Of a stretch of 64,000 nt of DNA, positions 36,680 through 45,328 are shown one piece after another. This stretch comes from an uncultured Spirochaetales bacterium (GTDB lineage Bacteria > Spirochaetota > Spirochaetia > Sphaerochaetales > Sphaerochaetaceae): positions 62,001-126,000 of the forward strand of contig CASFDW010000001.1 in the NCBI GenBank assembly GCA_949293595.1, in the 5' to 3' direction. The notes under the pieces were generated by a model. That model did not search any database. It was given only the letters and a program-made list of their open reading frames with translations, and had not been told where the DNA came from. Both the position numbers and the translations under genes were made by a program. The number at the start of each line of letters is the position of its first letter. Position 1 is the first letter of the stretch.

Positions 36680-38191
36680 TTATTTTATCTCGAATTTCTG
36701 ATGGTCCTTGAGTATCACGTCGTGAGCACCTCCCTCGACTATGCTCGTCGGGGAAACGACGGTGAGCTTCGCCTTCCTCTTGAACTCGTCCAAATCGAGC
36801 GCGCCGCAGTTGCACATGGTGCTCTTGATCTTTGCAAGCGTCATGTCGACGGTATCCTTGAGCGGTCCGGCATACGGCACATACGAGTCGACACCCTCGA
36901 CGAAAGAAAGCTTCTTATCGCCTCCGAGGTCGTATCGCTGCCAGTTCCTTGCGCGGGCCGATCCTTCCCCCCAGTACTCCTTGAGATAGTTTCCGTTGAT
37001 GTTGACCTTGTTCGACGGGGACTCGTCGAATCTGGCAAAGTATCTTCCAAGCATGAGGAAATCAGCACCCATGGCCAGGGCGAGCGTCATATGATAGTCA
37101 TACACGATGCCTCCGTCGGAGCATACAGGCACATAAGTTCCGGTCTCCTCGAAATACCGGTCCCTTTCCCTGACAACATCCAGCAGTGCGCTGGCCTGCC
37201 CTCTTCCTATTCCCTTGGTCTCCCTTGTTATGCATATCGAACCGCCACCTATGCCGACCTTCACGAAATCAGCCCCGCAGTCGGCAAGGAAACGGAATCC
37301 GTCTCCATCGACAACGTTTCCCGCTCCGACCTTGACCGAGTCTCCGTACTTACCGCGGATCCAGGCAAGCGTCCTCTTCTGCCATTCGGAGAATCCTTCT
37401 GAGGAATCTATGCACAGGACGTCGGCACCTGCCTCGACAAGGGCCGGGACACGCTCCTCATAATCCCTTGTGTTGATTCCCGCTCCCACCATATACCTCT
37501 TGCCCTTGTCAAGAAGCTCGTCGGGATTGCTCTTGTGGGAGGAATAGTCCTTTCTGAACACGAATGCGGAAAGCCTTCCGTCCTTGGTGATTATCGGAAG
37601 CTGGTTGAGCTTGTGGTCCCATATTATGTCGTTCGCCTCGCTCAGGGAGATTCCGTCCTCTCCGTATATGAGCTTGTCCATAGGTGTCATGAAGGTTTCG
37701 ACCTTCTGGTCCAATCCCATGCGTGAAACGCGGTAATCGCGGCTCGTGACTACACCGAGCAGAACTCCGTTCGCGGTTCCGTCGCTTGTGACCGCTATCG
37801 TGCTGTGTCCGGTCTTCCTGGTGAGCTCGAGCACGTCACCGAGCGTGCCGGAGGGTCTGATGTTGGAGTCGGAAGGGACGAATCCCGCCTTGCTGGCCTT
37901 GACCTTCCTTACCATGTCGGCCTCGTCAGCCACGCTCTGTGAGCCGTAGATGAATGCGATTCCACCCTCTTTTGCCAGCGCTTCGCCCATCTTCACACCC
38001 GAGACCGACTGCATTATTGCGGACACCATGGGGATGTTCAGGCACAGCGGACAGTCCTCGCTGCCTTTCCTATATCTGACAAGGGGGGTTCTCAAGCTCA
38101 CATTGGAGGGTATGCATTCCGATGAGGAATATCCGGGAACAAGTAGAAACTCGCTGAATGTGCGGCTCAGTTCGTCATAGATGAAAGCCAT
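36680..38191 (-). CDS. guaB: IMP dehydrogenase
   Basis: A 503-residue enzyme oxidising IMP to XMP for GMP synthesis. Two CBS domains interrupt the barrel (about residues 100-220; DRxxR-like [11 protein letters not shown]). The catalytic loop is [20 protein letters not shown] with the active-site cysteine, the substrate site [20 protein letters not shown], and the flap RNWQRYD preceded by KEYWGEGS. The YWGEGS and [12 protein letters not shown] segments and the length of 503 match the Tritrichomonas foetus-type enzyme rather than E. coli GuaB (YRGMGS). ATG at 38191 has AAGGAGCGTTAATA upstream. Confidence 0.95.
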   Translation of the reverse strand: MAFIYDELSRTFSEFLLVPGYSSSECIPSNVSLRTPLVRYRKGSEDCPLCLNIPMVSAIMQSVSGVKMGEALAKEGGIAFIYGSQSVADEADMVRKVKASKAGFVPSDSNIRPSGTLGDVLELTRKTGHSTIAVTSDGTANGVLLGVVTSRDYRVSRMGLDQKVETFMTPMDKLIYGEDGISLSEANDIIWDHKLNQLPIITKDGRLSAFVFRKDYSSHKSNPDELLDKGKRYMVGAGINTRDYEERVPALVEAGADVLCIDSSEGFSEWQKRTLAWIRGKYGDSVKVGAGNVVDGDGFRFLADCGADFVKVGIGGGSICITRETKGIGRGQASALLDVVRERDRYFEETGTYVPVCSDGGIVYDYHMTLALAMGADFLMLGRYFARFDESPSNKVNINGNYLKEYWGEGSARARNWQRYDLGGDKKLSFVEGVDSYVPYAGPLKDTVDMTLAKIKSTMCNCGALDLDEFKRKAKLTVVSPTSIVEGGAHDVILKDHQKFEIK

Positions 38192-38239
38192 TATTAACGC
38201 TCCTTGACTATTAATACGGATTTTGCGACAAAAGTTCAA

Positions 38240-40078
38240 CTACCTGACGAACAATACCGCGGATTGTCTCTTTTTCGTTGCAACGACCCCTCCGTCCTTC
38301 AGCCGGACATCACCGAGGACGACAGAGACATCATTGAAGCCGGCGAACACGTCGTCGATACAAAACTCGCATGGATCATCCTGCCTGTTGATGACCGCGA
38401 CGTAGGTTCCGGATTTAAGATATCTGGAAATCAGGAAACAGCCGTCATCGATCCTTTTCATGCCGAATGCGGAATACCCGAAACCCGGAGTCTTCCGGAT
38501 AGCTCCCAGTTTTTCATACCATTCGAGATATTTCCTGTTCCACCTGCCCTCGTCCCACTGCATCGGATACCTGGAGCCCTCGACGCTTCCCATGGCCCCG
38601 TCCAGCTTGATCTCGTCACCATAGTACACGTTCGGCATGCCCGGAAGGAAATACAGGGCCGCGATCCCGCCCAGATATATGTCGTCGTCCATGACATCAT
38701 CATTGTTATGCAGTCTCGGCGTGTCGTGGCTGTCGATCAGGTTCATCTGGAAATACACGCTCTGGTCCGGGACCGAGCACAAGGCCTCGTATACCGCGCA
38801 AATGAACTCGTCGCTCGAGAACGGCCGCGCCTTTTCGGGAGCATGGCCCCAGGCACCGAGCAGGAACCTGTCCTTTTCCCCGAGCCAGGAGCGTATGATC
38901 CGTCCGGAACCGTAATAGTTCATTGTCGCATCCCACATGTCTCCCTGCATGTAATCTGAGGAATCATCCCAGTCCTCGCCTACCAGATAAAGTTCCTTCC
39001 TCACCTTCTTCAGCTCGCTTCTGACCTCCCTCCAGACCTGCCTGCACAACTGGTCGCTTCCGGCACGGGCAAGCTCAGGCGCGACATCCAGACGCCAGGC
39101 GTCCAGGTTGTAAGGCGGCTTCAGGTATTTCTTCATCGCGCTGGAGTCATCCCTGTAAAGCAGGTTTCTGAGCTTGTCTGAATTGAAATTAAGCTGAGGG
39201 AGCGTCCCGACACCGGCCCAATACCTGAACGATCCGTCGGGTTTCCTGTAATAGAAACCGGCCTCCTCGGAAGACGGGTCCTCCTTCGCCTTCAAAAACC
39301 ATGGATGGTCGCTCCCTGTGTGGTTGATGGAGATGTCCTGGATTATCCTCATTCCCTTTGAATGCGCCTTTTCCAGAAGAGACAGGTACGCCTCGTCCCC
39401 GCCGAGCTTGTCATCGACATGGAAGAAATCGATCGAATCGAACCGGTGGACGGTACGAGAGGAATTGACCGGATTGAGATAGATGGTATCGAAGCCCATC
39501 TTTTTGATATGGTCCAGCTTGTCCTCGATCCCCTTCAGATCCCCGTTGTAGAAGTCCACGCATCTTGCCTCGTCGAAGCTTTTCGGTCTGTCCGAGAACG
39601 ACGGGGTCGTCACCGCGGCACCGTCGAAGACATATGCACCGGCCGAAACATCGTTGGATGGATCACCGTTGCAGAACCTGTCCGGAAATATCTGGTAGCA
39701 TGTCGAGTTTCCTACCCATGACGGGGCATCCAGATCCGGGATTATCTCAAAACGGTGCTTCACAGACGGGACGATCCTCGATAGCCCCGATTTTGAATAA
39801 TAGAAGCTGTCTCCGCCTCCATCCTCCACTACAAAATAGTAGCGGATCTTCTCATCGGTTGAAAAAACCGGCATGCCTGCCTGGTAGAGGGCAGCCCTGC
39901 CCATGGTTGAGACCCGTTCCATTCCCACCGTGCGGTTGAGACCGGTTTCGCAGTCATGTCTCAGGAAGACGCCGGAAACATCGCCGTAGACGGCAATCGA
40001 AATAAGAACCTCTTCACCTCCCTTGGGAAACAGGTTCGAGACGAAAGTAGCGGAAAGCGAGCTGAAGCAGCGCAGCAT
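38240..40078 (-). CDS. GH13 alpha-amylase-family glycosidase (neopullulanase-like)
   Basis: A 612-residue glycoside hydrolase. The N-terminal 130 residues form a CBM34-like beta domain. The (beta/alpha)8 barrel shows the GH13 conserved regions: DISINHTGSDH, the nucleophile in DAWRLDVAPELA, acid/base in LVGEDWDDS, and the transition-state stabiliser in NLIDSHDTPRL. No signal peptide, so it probably degrades maltodextrins or cyclodextrins in the cytoplasm. ATG at 40078 has AAAAGGAGGTTTTG just upstream; an in-frame TTG precedes it. guaB lies 48 nt downstream on the same strand. Confidence 0.9.
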   Translation of the reverse strand: MLRCFSSLSATFVSNLFPKGGEEVLISIAVYGDVSGVFLRHDCETGLNRTVGMERVSTMGRAALYQAGMPVFSTDEKIRYYFVVEDGGGDSFYYSKSGLSRIVPSVKHRFEIIPDLDAPSWVGNSTCYQIFPDRFCNGDPSNDVSAGAYVFDGAAVTTPSFSDRPKSFDEARCVDFYNGDLKGIEDKLDHIKKMGFDTIYLNPVNSSRTVHRFDSIDFFHVDDKLGGDEAYLSLLEKAHSKGMRIIQDISINHTGSDHPWFLKAKEDPSSEEAGFYYRKPDGSFRYWAGVGTLPQLNFNSDKLRNLLYRDDSSAMKKYLKPPYNLDAWRLDVAPELARAGSDQLCRQVWREVRSELKKVRKELYLVGEDWDDSSDYMQGDMWDATMNYYGSGRIIRSWLGEKDRFLLGAWGHAPEKARPFSSDEFICAVYEALCSVPDQSVYFQMNLIDSHDTPRLHNNDDVMDDDIYLGGIAALYFLPGMPNVYYGDEIKLDGAMGSVEGSRYPMQWDEGRWNRKYLEWYEKLGAIRKTPGFGYSAFGMKRIDDGCFLISRYLKSGTYVAVINRQDDPCEFCIDDVFAGFNDVSVVLGDVRLKDGGVVATKKRQSAVLFVR

Positions 40079-40142
40079 CAAAACCTCCTTTTACCGGTCC
40101 ACGATCGATGGGTTCCCGTGGACAACAGCGCAAACATGTAAT

Positions 40143-40167
40143 GAAAACAAGCCGCATAAATGCGGCC
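40143..40167 (-). terminator. Terminator of adk
   Basis: Minus-strand stem GCCGCA/TGCGGC (40161-40166 with 40151-40156, loop TTTA) followed by TTGTTTTCAT. It lies about 10 nt after the adk stop and separates adk from the amylase gene. Confidence 0.75.
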
Positions 40168-40176
40168 TGTGCGAAC

Positions 40177-40803
40177 TCATGCGAGAAGTTTCTCAAGAGC
40201 CTTGAGGATATCCTCAGGCTTTCCGGAGCAGTCGAGATCGACAAGGATACCCTTCTTCCTGTAATAGTCGATCAGGGGGGCCGTGCTCTTCTCATAGACG
40301 TCGAGCCTGTTCATTATGGCCTCCTCCTTGTCATCGTCCCTCTGGATCAGCGGCTCTCCGGTCTCGTCATCCACACCTTCGACCTTCGGAGGATTGTAGA
40401 TTATATGGTATGTCCTGCCGGTGCTCTTGCACACCCTCCTTCCGGAAAGCCTTTTGAGTATCTCGTCACGTCCGAGCACGAAGTTCACCACATGATCGGG
40501 CTCCCTCATGCTGGAAAGCGCGTCGGCCTGTGCGATCGTGCGCGGGAAACCGTCCAGAATGTACCCGCCGGCCGCATCGGGCTCAGCAAGCCTGTTCTCA
40601 ACCATCTTTATGGTCACCTCGTCAGGAACAAGGTCGCCTGCGGCGAGGATGCTCTTCACGAGCTTGCCGAGTTCGGTCTCGTTCTTGATATTCGCCCTGA
40701 ACAGATCTCCCGTCGAGATATGAGGGATGGCGAATGCATCCTTTGCAAGTGCCGCGATTGTGCCCTTGCCTGCTCCCGGAGGGCCGAGAAAAACCAGATT
40801 CAT
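40177..40803 (-). CDS. adk: Adenylate kinase
   Basis: A 208-residue enzyme interconverting ATP, AMP and ADP. P-loop FLGPPGAGKGTIAA, AMP site ISTGDLFRANI, GYILDGFPRTIAQAD, and a long-type LID (about residues 120-160) with a single cysteine (RRVCKSTGRTYH), hence no zinc site. It starts MNLVFLGPPGAGKGT at 40803; a longer frame upstream has no family resemblance. Only a weak AAGAAG precedes the ATG. Confidence 0.96.
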   Translation of the reverse strand: MNLVFLGPPGAGKGTIAALAKDAFAIPHISTGDLFRANIKNETELGKLVKSILAAGDLVPDEVTIKMVENRLAEPDAAGGYILDGFPRTIAQADALSSMREPDHVVNFVLGRDEILKRLSGRRVCKSTGRTYHIIYNPPKVEGVDDETGEPLIQRDDDKEEAIMNRLDVYEKSTAPLIDYYRKKGILVDLDCSGKPEDILKALEKLLA

Positions 40804-41036
40804 AATCTTCTTAGGCAAAGGTACCGCGATGTCATGGACGGAACAATTGCCTTCTCCCATGAAATTAAGTATGTGTGGTTCCGCAATGCGGAAAGCGGAC
40901 GGAACAAGTCCGGTCCACCTCCGGAATCGTGATTGCAGGACATCGGAAAAACCGTGGTCCGGCATCCGGACGGACATGCGTCCCTCTTCGAAACCGGAAG
41001 TAAGCCCATGATACCACCTAAAGGGAAAAAAGTTAA

Positions 41037-41065
41037 TTGTAAAAGGACATTCTTATAAAATATAA
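41037..41065 (+). promoter_or_regulatory. Promoter of the uracil phosphoribosyltransferase operon
   Basis: TTGTAA (41037-41042), a 17-nt spacer and a perfect TATAAT (41060-41065). The leader is about 15 nt and contains AGAGG before the ATG at 41087. Confidence 0.75.
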
Positions 41066-41086
41066 TAGCGCCTAGAGGTTTCGATA

Positions 41087-42139
41087 ATGAAAAAGATAAT
41101 ACTCCACGCCACGGATCTGGACGGTTTTCTCACCGACCAGGATAAAACGGCCTTGAGCCAGGTTGAAAGCATGTACGACGAGAGCCTTGCGGCCTGCAGG
41201 CTCATAGACGGGAACCCGTCGGACAAGGACGCCCTTGCAAGGCTTGTCGGAAGCGCGAGGGATATCGGGCACAAGCTCGAGGAGATCGCAAAGGCGAACA
41301 AGAGGATACACGTGTACTCGTTCGACACCCCCGACGAGATGCATGGGGAATGCTCCAGGATCATCTCGAAGCTCAGGGATCCGGAAACGGGGCACGAGGA
41401 GTTCCTTTATTACATACAAAGAGCCTACGAGCTCATGTTCACACACACCTTCGCGGACGAGTGCCTGCCGAAAAAGAGAAGTCTGATTCAGAAGACACCG
41501 GTCACCAACCCGGTGAGGAACTACGCGGTCCACAAGATTCCCGATGTCGACGACATGATCCACAACAGCGTGATGTGCGTCATGCTCCGCGGTGCCCTTC
41601 TTCCATCCATGATCATAAGCAAGGAGATCGAGGACTATTCTTCGGACAGATACATAACCCCGTTCGCACTCTTCAAGATAAAGCGGGACGAGTCGAGAAG
41701 CGAAAAGAACATGGACTACATCCTTGATCTGGACAAATCCTTCTTCGATCTCGAAGGGCTTGATGGAAAGGACCTGATCTTCGCGGATCCGATGAATGCA
41801 ACAGGAGGGTCGCTTGTCACCATCGTGAAATATCTGAAGGACGAGGGCATCAGGCCAAAATCGATCAAGTTCATCAATGTCATCAGCGCGCTCAAGGGCG
41901 CATTGAGGATAACAAGGGCCATAGAGGAGGCGGAGGTTTACACGCTTTGGATGGATCCGGTGCTCAACGACAAGGCCTACATCCTGCCGGGACTCGGCGA
42001 TGCAGGCGACAGGCTCAACGGGGTCGACAGCGGCTCGAGTCCGAGAAACATGGTCCAGCTCATTGCCGACTACGGCACCTCCATCGTGAACCTGTACAGG
42101 GACCAGGTGAGGGAAATTGAAAAAACTGTTCTCAACTAG
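41087..42139 (+). CDS. Uracil phosphoribosyltransferase with N-terminal extension
   Basis: A 350-residue protein. Residues about 145-345 are UPRT-like: VCVMLRGALLPSMII, the PRPP loop FADPMNATGGSLVTI, and the uracil site PGLGDAGDRLNG near the end, all expected for conversion of uracil and PRPP to UMP. The first 140 residues are helical and unrelated to standard UPRT (about 208 residues). They begin MKKIILHATDLDGFLTDQ and include CLPKKRSLIQKTPVTNPVRN. Activity of the core looks plausible; the role of the extension is unknown. The lipoprotein gene begins inside its 3' end. Confidence 0.82.
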   Translation: MKKIILHATDLDGFLTDQDKTALSQVESMYDESLAACRLIDGNPSDKDALARLVGSARDIGHKLEEIAKANKRIHVYSFDTPDEMHGECSRIISKLRDPETGHEEFLYYIQRAYELMFTHTFADECLPKKRSLIQKTPVTNPVRNYAVHKIPDVDDMIHNSVMCVMLRGALLPSMIISKEIEDYSSDRYITPFALFKIKRDESRSEKNMDYILDLDKSFFDLEGLDGKDLIFADPMNATGGSLVTIVKYLKDEGIRPKSIKFINVISALKGALRITRAIEEAEVYTLWMDPVLNDKAYILPGLGDAGDRLNGVDSGSSPRNMVQLIADYGTSIVNLYRDQVREIEKTVLN

Positions 42140-42740
42140 CCTGCTTTCATTGCTTCTGATACTTTCATCCTGCTCCACAAACCGGGTGGAGCGGGTTCTC
42201 GAACGCGCCAGCATGCTGGACAACGGGGCCCGCATAGCCCTGTACGGGAAGGAGGCAGTGGAAACAGGCTCGGAGAAGCTGTACTACAACCTGGCCTACT
42301 CCCTTCTGCTTGAGGGATGGTACGGCAGGGCCGTGGAGGTCGCGGACGAGGCTCTCTCCCTGTTTCCGGGAAGCTACAGGTTCCTTGGCCTAAAGGCGTA
42401 TGCCGCCAGGGAGGGAGGAGACCTGCGTACATACGAGACCACGTTGCTCGAGATGCTCGACGAGGTACCGGCCGACACTCAGACGATGAAGCTGCTGATG
42501 CACCTGTACCTGTGGGGCGGATTCACCAGCAAGGCGGAGGAAATTGCCGGCATGATAATCATATACGTTCCAAACGATGCCGACGCCCTCCGCGTGCTCT
42601 CCCGAAGGGGTGGTTTCTATGCCACACTGTCCGACGGGGACATGCTGGAAAAGCTGTCGGCTTTTCCAGTCCCACTGCCAGAAAAAAGGTTTGAAACGGT
42701 ATTGGAAAAAAGAAAGGAGGCATCGCCTCCCTTCATTTGA
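42117..42740 (+). CDS. Lipoprotein with TPR-like repeats
   Basis: A 207-residue protein with a lipoprotein signal peptide (MKKLFSTSLLSLLLILSSCS, lipobox LSSC, modified cysteine at residue 19). It is then fully helical with tetratricopeptide-like pairs (LYYNLAYSLLLEGWYGRAVEVADEALSLFPGS-type spacing over residues 50-85 and similar later). Probably membrane-anchored and involved in protein contacts. The start is TTG at 42117 with GAGGGAAA upstream, overlapping the UPRT gene by 23 bp. The stop overlaps convergent rnhA by 8 bp. Confidence 0.78.
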   Translation: MKKLFSTSLLSLLLILSSCSTNRVERVLERASMLDNGARIALYGKEAVETGSEKLYYNLAYSLLLEGWYGRAVEVADEALSLFPGSYRFLGLKAYAAREGGDLRTYETTLLEMLDEVPADTQTMKLLMHLYLWGGFTSKAEEIAGMIIIYVPNDADALRVLSRRGGFYATLSDGDMLEKLSAFPVPLPEKRFETVLEKRKEASPPFI

Positions 42741-43173
42741 ATCTCGCAATCTCCTTCTGTGTGAGATCGTCGCAGAATTCGTTCCATTCGATTCCTGCAT
42801 GGCCCTTGACCCAGGTCCATCGGACATCGAGTCTTTCCGCAAGTTCCTCAAGCTCCTCCCAGTATTCCCTGTTCTTCACCGGATCCCCGGAGGCCGTCCT
42901 CCAGTTCTTTTTCTTCCAGTTGCCGATCCATGCAGTTATGCCGTTCTTGACATACTGGCTGTCGGTGCAGATGTTGATGCTGCCGAGGTTGTTTGATACG
43001 GCGAACTTCAGAAGCTCTATAACCGCGGTCAGCTCCATCTTGTTGTTGGTCGTGAGCCTCTCTCCACCGCTGGAGGACGCGATCATCTTACCGTCCTCCA
43101 GGATGCAGTACCCCCATCCGCCCGGACCGGGATTGCCGCTGCAGCCACCGTCGGTATATGCGCTGTACATCAT
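42733..43173 (-). CDS. rnhA: Ribonuclease HI
   Basis: A 146-residue RNase H that degrades the RNA of RNA-DNA hybrids. Catalytic residues: D in YTDGGCSGNPGPGGWG, E in NNKMELTAVIELL, D in CTDSQYVKNGI, and D in NEFCDDLTQKEI, with the WVKGHAG histidine loop. Length is close to E. coli RnhA (155). The ATG at 43171-43173 overlaps the stop of the parvulin gene, with GGGGGTGAG upstream. Confidence 0.96.
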   Translation of the reverse strand: MMYSAYTDGGCSGNPGPGGWGYCILEDGKMIASSSGGERLTTNNKMELTAVIELLKFAVSNNLGSINICTDSQYVKNGITAWIGNWKKKNWRTASGDPVKNREYWEELEELAERLDVRWTWVKGHAGIEWNEFCDDLTQKEIARFK

Positions 43174-43445
43174 CTCACCCCCGTCTTCTTGATTATGTGG
43201 TACCCGAACTGTGTATGGACGGGTCTCGATAGAGAGCCGGTCGACATTCGTCTGACCGCATCCTCGAACGCCCTGACCATCTTGCCTTCCCCGAACCATC
43301 CGAGGTCCCCGCCCTTCGATTTCGAGGGGCATTGGGAATACTGGGATGCAAGGGAAGAAAAGCTCTCCCTCTTCCTGAGCCTGTCGTAAAGCATGTCCGC
43401 AGTGCTCTTATCCTTTACAAGTATGTGGCTGGCCCTGAATTCCAT
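43170..43445 (-). CDS. Parvulin-type peptidyl-prolyl isomerase, single domain
   Basis: A 91-residue stand-alone PpiC/parvulin domain without signal peptide, hence cytoplasmic. Motifs: ASHILVKDKSTAD (first catalytic histidine), FSSLASQYSQCPSKSKGGDLGWF, MVRAFEDAV, and FGYHIIKKTG (second histidine). The second of two ATGs (43445) is chosen because AGGAGA is 7 nt away; the first (43451) would be too close. It sits between the CYTH gene and rnhA with 4-bp overlaps. Confidence 0.93.
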   Translation of the reverse strand: MEFRASHILVKDKSTADMLYDRLRKRESFSSLASQYSQCPSKSKGGDLGWFGEGKMVRAFEDAVRRMSTGSLSRPVHTQFGYHIIKKTGVR

Positions 43446-43447
43446 GT

Positions 43448-43981
43448 TCATTCTCCTAAAATCATCTCCCTGTAGCTCCTTCTCTCCACATCGCCTTCCC
43501 CGAGACCGAAAAGATGCAAAAGACGGAACAGCTCCTCCTGGGCGGCGGCAACATCGTCCGGACCGCAGGAGAAATCCAACAGGTACTCCATCTCCAAAAA
43601 TACTCCGAGATCGTTCACCCTGAGCAGCTCGACGTGCACGGGACCGACCGACCATTCGAGTCCTTCCTTATCCTTGATAAAATATTTCTCATATCCGAGA
43701 CATTCGAAAAAAGAGACAAGGTTCTGCTCCTCTTCCAACGACGTCCGGAACTCATATTCGCTGTTCTCCTCGCTGATATCCCCCTGGAACTGCTTTTTCG
43801 CAGTCACTTCCAGATGGTCGGGGAACCGGCGGATCCTCAGTGCCTGGAGCTTTTCGCCCGGACGACGGAAATACAGATCATGCTTCGATACAGGATGTCC
43901 ATTCCGGCCGCATGTGACGCTTATTATCCCGGCAATGGACTCCATGTCGGCCGCATGGGCCTTGATCTCGATCTCCTTCAT
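43448..43981 (-). CDS. CYTH-domain protein (CyaB/ThTPase-like)
   Basis: A 177-residue CYTH domain. It starts KEIEIKAHAAD (the ExExK signature that binds metal-polyphosphate), with KHDLYFRRP, ALRIRRFPDHLEVTAKKQF and VFLEMEYLLD supplying the alternating basic and acidic barrel residues. Family members are adenylate cyclase IV, thiamine-triphosphatase or tripolyphosphatase; sequence alone does not decide. It is co-transcribed with ppi and rnhA. Confidence 0.87.
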   Translation of the reverse strand: MKEIEIKAHAADMESIAGIISVTCGRNGHPVSKHDLYFRRPGEKLQALRIRRFPDHLEVTAKKQFQGDISEENSEYEFRTSLEEEQNLVSFFECLGYEKYFIKDKEGLEWSVGPVHVELLRVNDLGVFLEMEYLLDFSCGPDDVAAAQEELFRLLHLFGLGEGDVERRSYREMILGE

Positions 43982-43982
43982 C

Positions 43983-44756
43983 TCAGTCCTTCCATGGGAA
44001 GATCATGCTCTTGAGACTCCTTGGTCCGACCTTCTCCTTCTCCTCGTAAAGAAGCTCGTCCCAGTTGATGTTCTTCCTGTCATCCGGATGCTCCTCAAGG
44101 AAATCGTATTTGAGCATCAAAAGCTTTATCGCATCCTGGGCGGCAAACTGCATTCCGGTAATTCCGGGAACAAGTCCCATCGCGAAAACCGATATTGCGA
44201 TGCATACGATGTTGTACACCCCGAAGAAGATGGAGAACAAAAGGTTGTCCGCCACGATGATGAAACATTTTTTCAGTGTCTTGAGCGGACGGTCTCCCGG
44301 CAGACGGCACATGAGAGGGAAATAGAATGGAACGGCGAGAAGCATTATTATCGCAAGCCAGAACAGCACCACCGTTATCACAAGACTGACGACATTGTCC
44401 ACCGAGAAATAGAACGGAAGAACAAGAAAGACGAGCAGAAGAAGGAAAAGTTGTATGAAAAAATACAATATGGAGTGTCTGATGTTCCTCACGACACCTT
44501 CCTTGAACGCCGTCACCGTATCCCTCTGATAGTTCGACCAGGAATAAGCGCTCGAGGCCATGCCTCCCATCAGGATGGACTCCACGAAAAGAAGCAGGGC
44601 CAGCAGAACATATGCGAAAACCGGCATGCTGGACAAGAGGGAGAACACGCTGAAGCAAAGAACCAGCAAAAGGATGAAAACAAGGTTGAACAGGACTATC
44701 GCAATCAGATTGTCCCAACCGTCGAAAAACGCTTTCTTAAGAAAAAAACCTTTCAT
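43983..44756 (-). CDS. Polytopic membrane protein, unknown
   Basis: A 257-residue protein with five or six transmembrane helices, resembling DUF624/YesL-like proteins in topology (long helices 1-2, then SAYSWSNYQRDTVTAFKEGV). The C-terminal 40 residues are cytoplasmic and charged, ending KSMIFPWKD. The ATG at 44756 lacks a Shine-Dalgarno; a near-standard promoter ends 7 nt before it. First gene of the CYTH-ppi-rnhA operon (1-nt gap to CYTH). Confidence 0.7.
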   Translation of the reverse strand: MKGFFLKKAFFDGWDNLIAIVLFNLVFILLLVLCFSVFSLLSSMPVFAYVLLALLLFVESILMGGMASSAYSWSNYQRDTVTAFKEGVVRNIRHSILYFFIQLFLLLLVFLVLPFYFSVDNVVSLVITVVLFWLAIIMLLAVPFYFPLMCRLPGDRPLKTLKKCFIIVADNLLFSIFFGVYNIVCIAISVFAMGLVPGITGMQFAAQDAIKLLMLKYDFLEEHPDDRKNINWDELLYEEKEKVGPRSLKSMIFPWKD

Positions 44757-44763
44757 ATCCAAG

Positions 44764-44792
44764 ACTCTAAACGAAAGAAAGGTCAAATTCAA
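44764..44792 (-). promoter_or_regulatory. Promoter of the membrane protein-CYTH-ppi-rnhA operon
   Basis: On the minus strand TTGAAT (44787-44792), a 17-nt spacer and TAGAGT (44764-44769), with the ATG only 7 nt downstream. Confidence 0.65.
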
Positions 44793-44993
44793 TCGGTATG
44801 ATGTCAAACTACAGTCAAATATGGGTTCCAAGTCCGGGTTCTTGGAGAAAGAGAATACAAATACGAAAGAAACAGCCACATGGTTCCCGGTCCATCATGC
44901 AGGAACATTACGGTATCCTCCCTGGCTCATGGGCTGCAGCATGCTTTTTCATCCTGGGAAATATTTTAAACAATTTGAACAAAGCTTTTTGTA

Positions 44994-45050
44994 ACCAAGC
45001 CGGTCGAAACTGGTTTTCGATTCAAATCAATGCCTCTGAACGGCTTTGGT
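44994..45050. other. Structured non-coding element (nested inverted repeats)
   Basis: Outer arms ACCAAGCCG (44994-45002 region) and CGGCTTTGGT (45041-45050) pair with one bulge. Inside, TCGAAA-CTGG-TTTTCGA (45004-45020) forms a second stem. The surrounding 44793-45110 has no convincing gene. It could be an RNA structure on either strand; the identity is unknown. Confidence 0.35.
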
Positions 45051-45113
45051 GAATGAAGAGATTTTCTTAATAAGAATTATATAAGAATCATTAGTTTTAT
45101 CATAAAAACCATA

Positions 45114-45142
45114 TTTACAAAGATTTTTTCTGATGTTATAAG
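45114..45142 (+). promoter_or_regulatory. Promoter of the candidate small RNA
   Basis: TTTACA (45114-45119), a 17-nt spacer and TATAAG (45137-45142). The predicted start is near 45149. Confidence 0.5.
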
Positions 45143-45148
45143 ATATAT

Positions 45149-45270
45149 AGTGGCTTAAAAGAGCAATCTGGTTGCCTAGAAGAGAGGGACTGCCGCGAGA
45201 CGCCTTCCTTGTGAACGGGAAGACGCAATAAAACAATATCCCAGCCTGAAAAGCTGGGATTCTTTTTTTC
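45149..45270 (+). ncRNA. Candidate small RNA of about 120 nt upstream of argG
   Basis: The transcript predicted from the promoter at 45114-45142 contains no open frame with a ribosome-binding site. It carries short stems (GCAA/TTGC near 45163-45175; CTTCC/GGGAAG near 45204-45222) and ends in a strong terminator: ATCCCAGC/GCTGGGAT (45238-45260) followed by TCTTTTTTT. It does not match a riboswitch or T-box that I can recognise. It may be a trans-acting RNA or the attenuated leader of argG, though argG appears to have its own promoter downstream. Confidence 0.45.
45238..45269 (+). terminator. Terminator of the candidate small RNA
   Basis: An 8-bp stem ATCCCAGC/GCTGGGAT with loop CTGAAAA, followed by a run of seven T residues. 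Confidence 0.85.
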
Positions 45271-45328
45271 ATTCAAATACCAAAAATATCCATACTTATT
45301 CATTATTTTGGGTAAAAACATATTTTTC

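Noticed and set aside
44560..45052. Open frames across the 44.8-45.05 kb gap
   Set aside because: Translations look random, no ribosome-binding sites, and one overlaps the promoter of the membrane-protein operon.
45149..45270. T-box riboswitch upstream of argG
   Set aside because: AGGGACTGCCGCG only partly resembles the AGGGTGGNACCGCG core; no specifier stem or antiterminator partner is visible.
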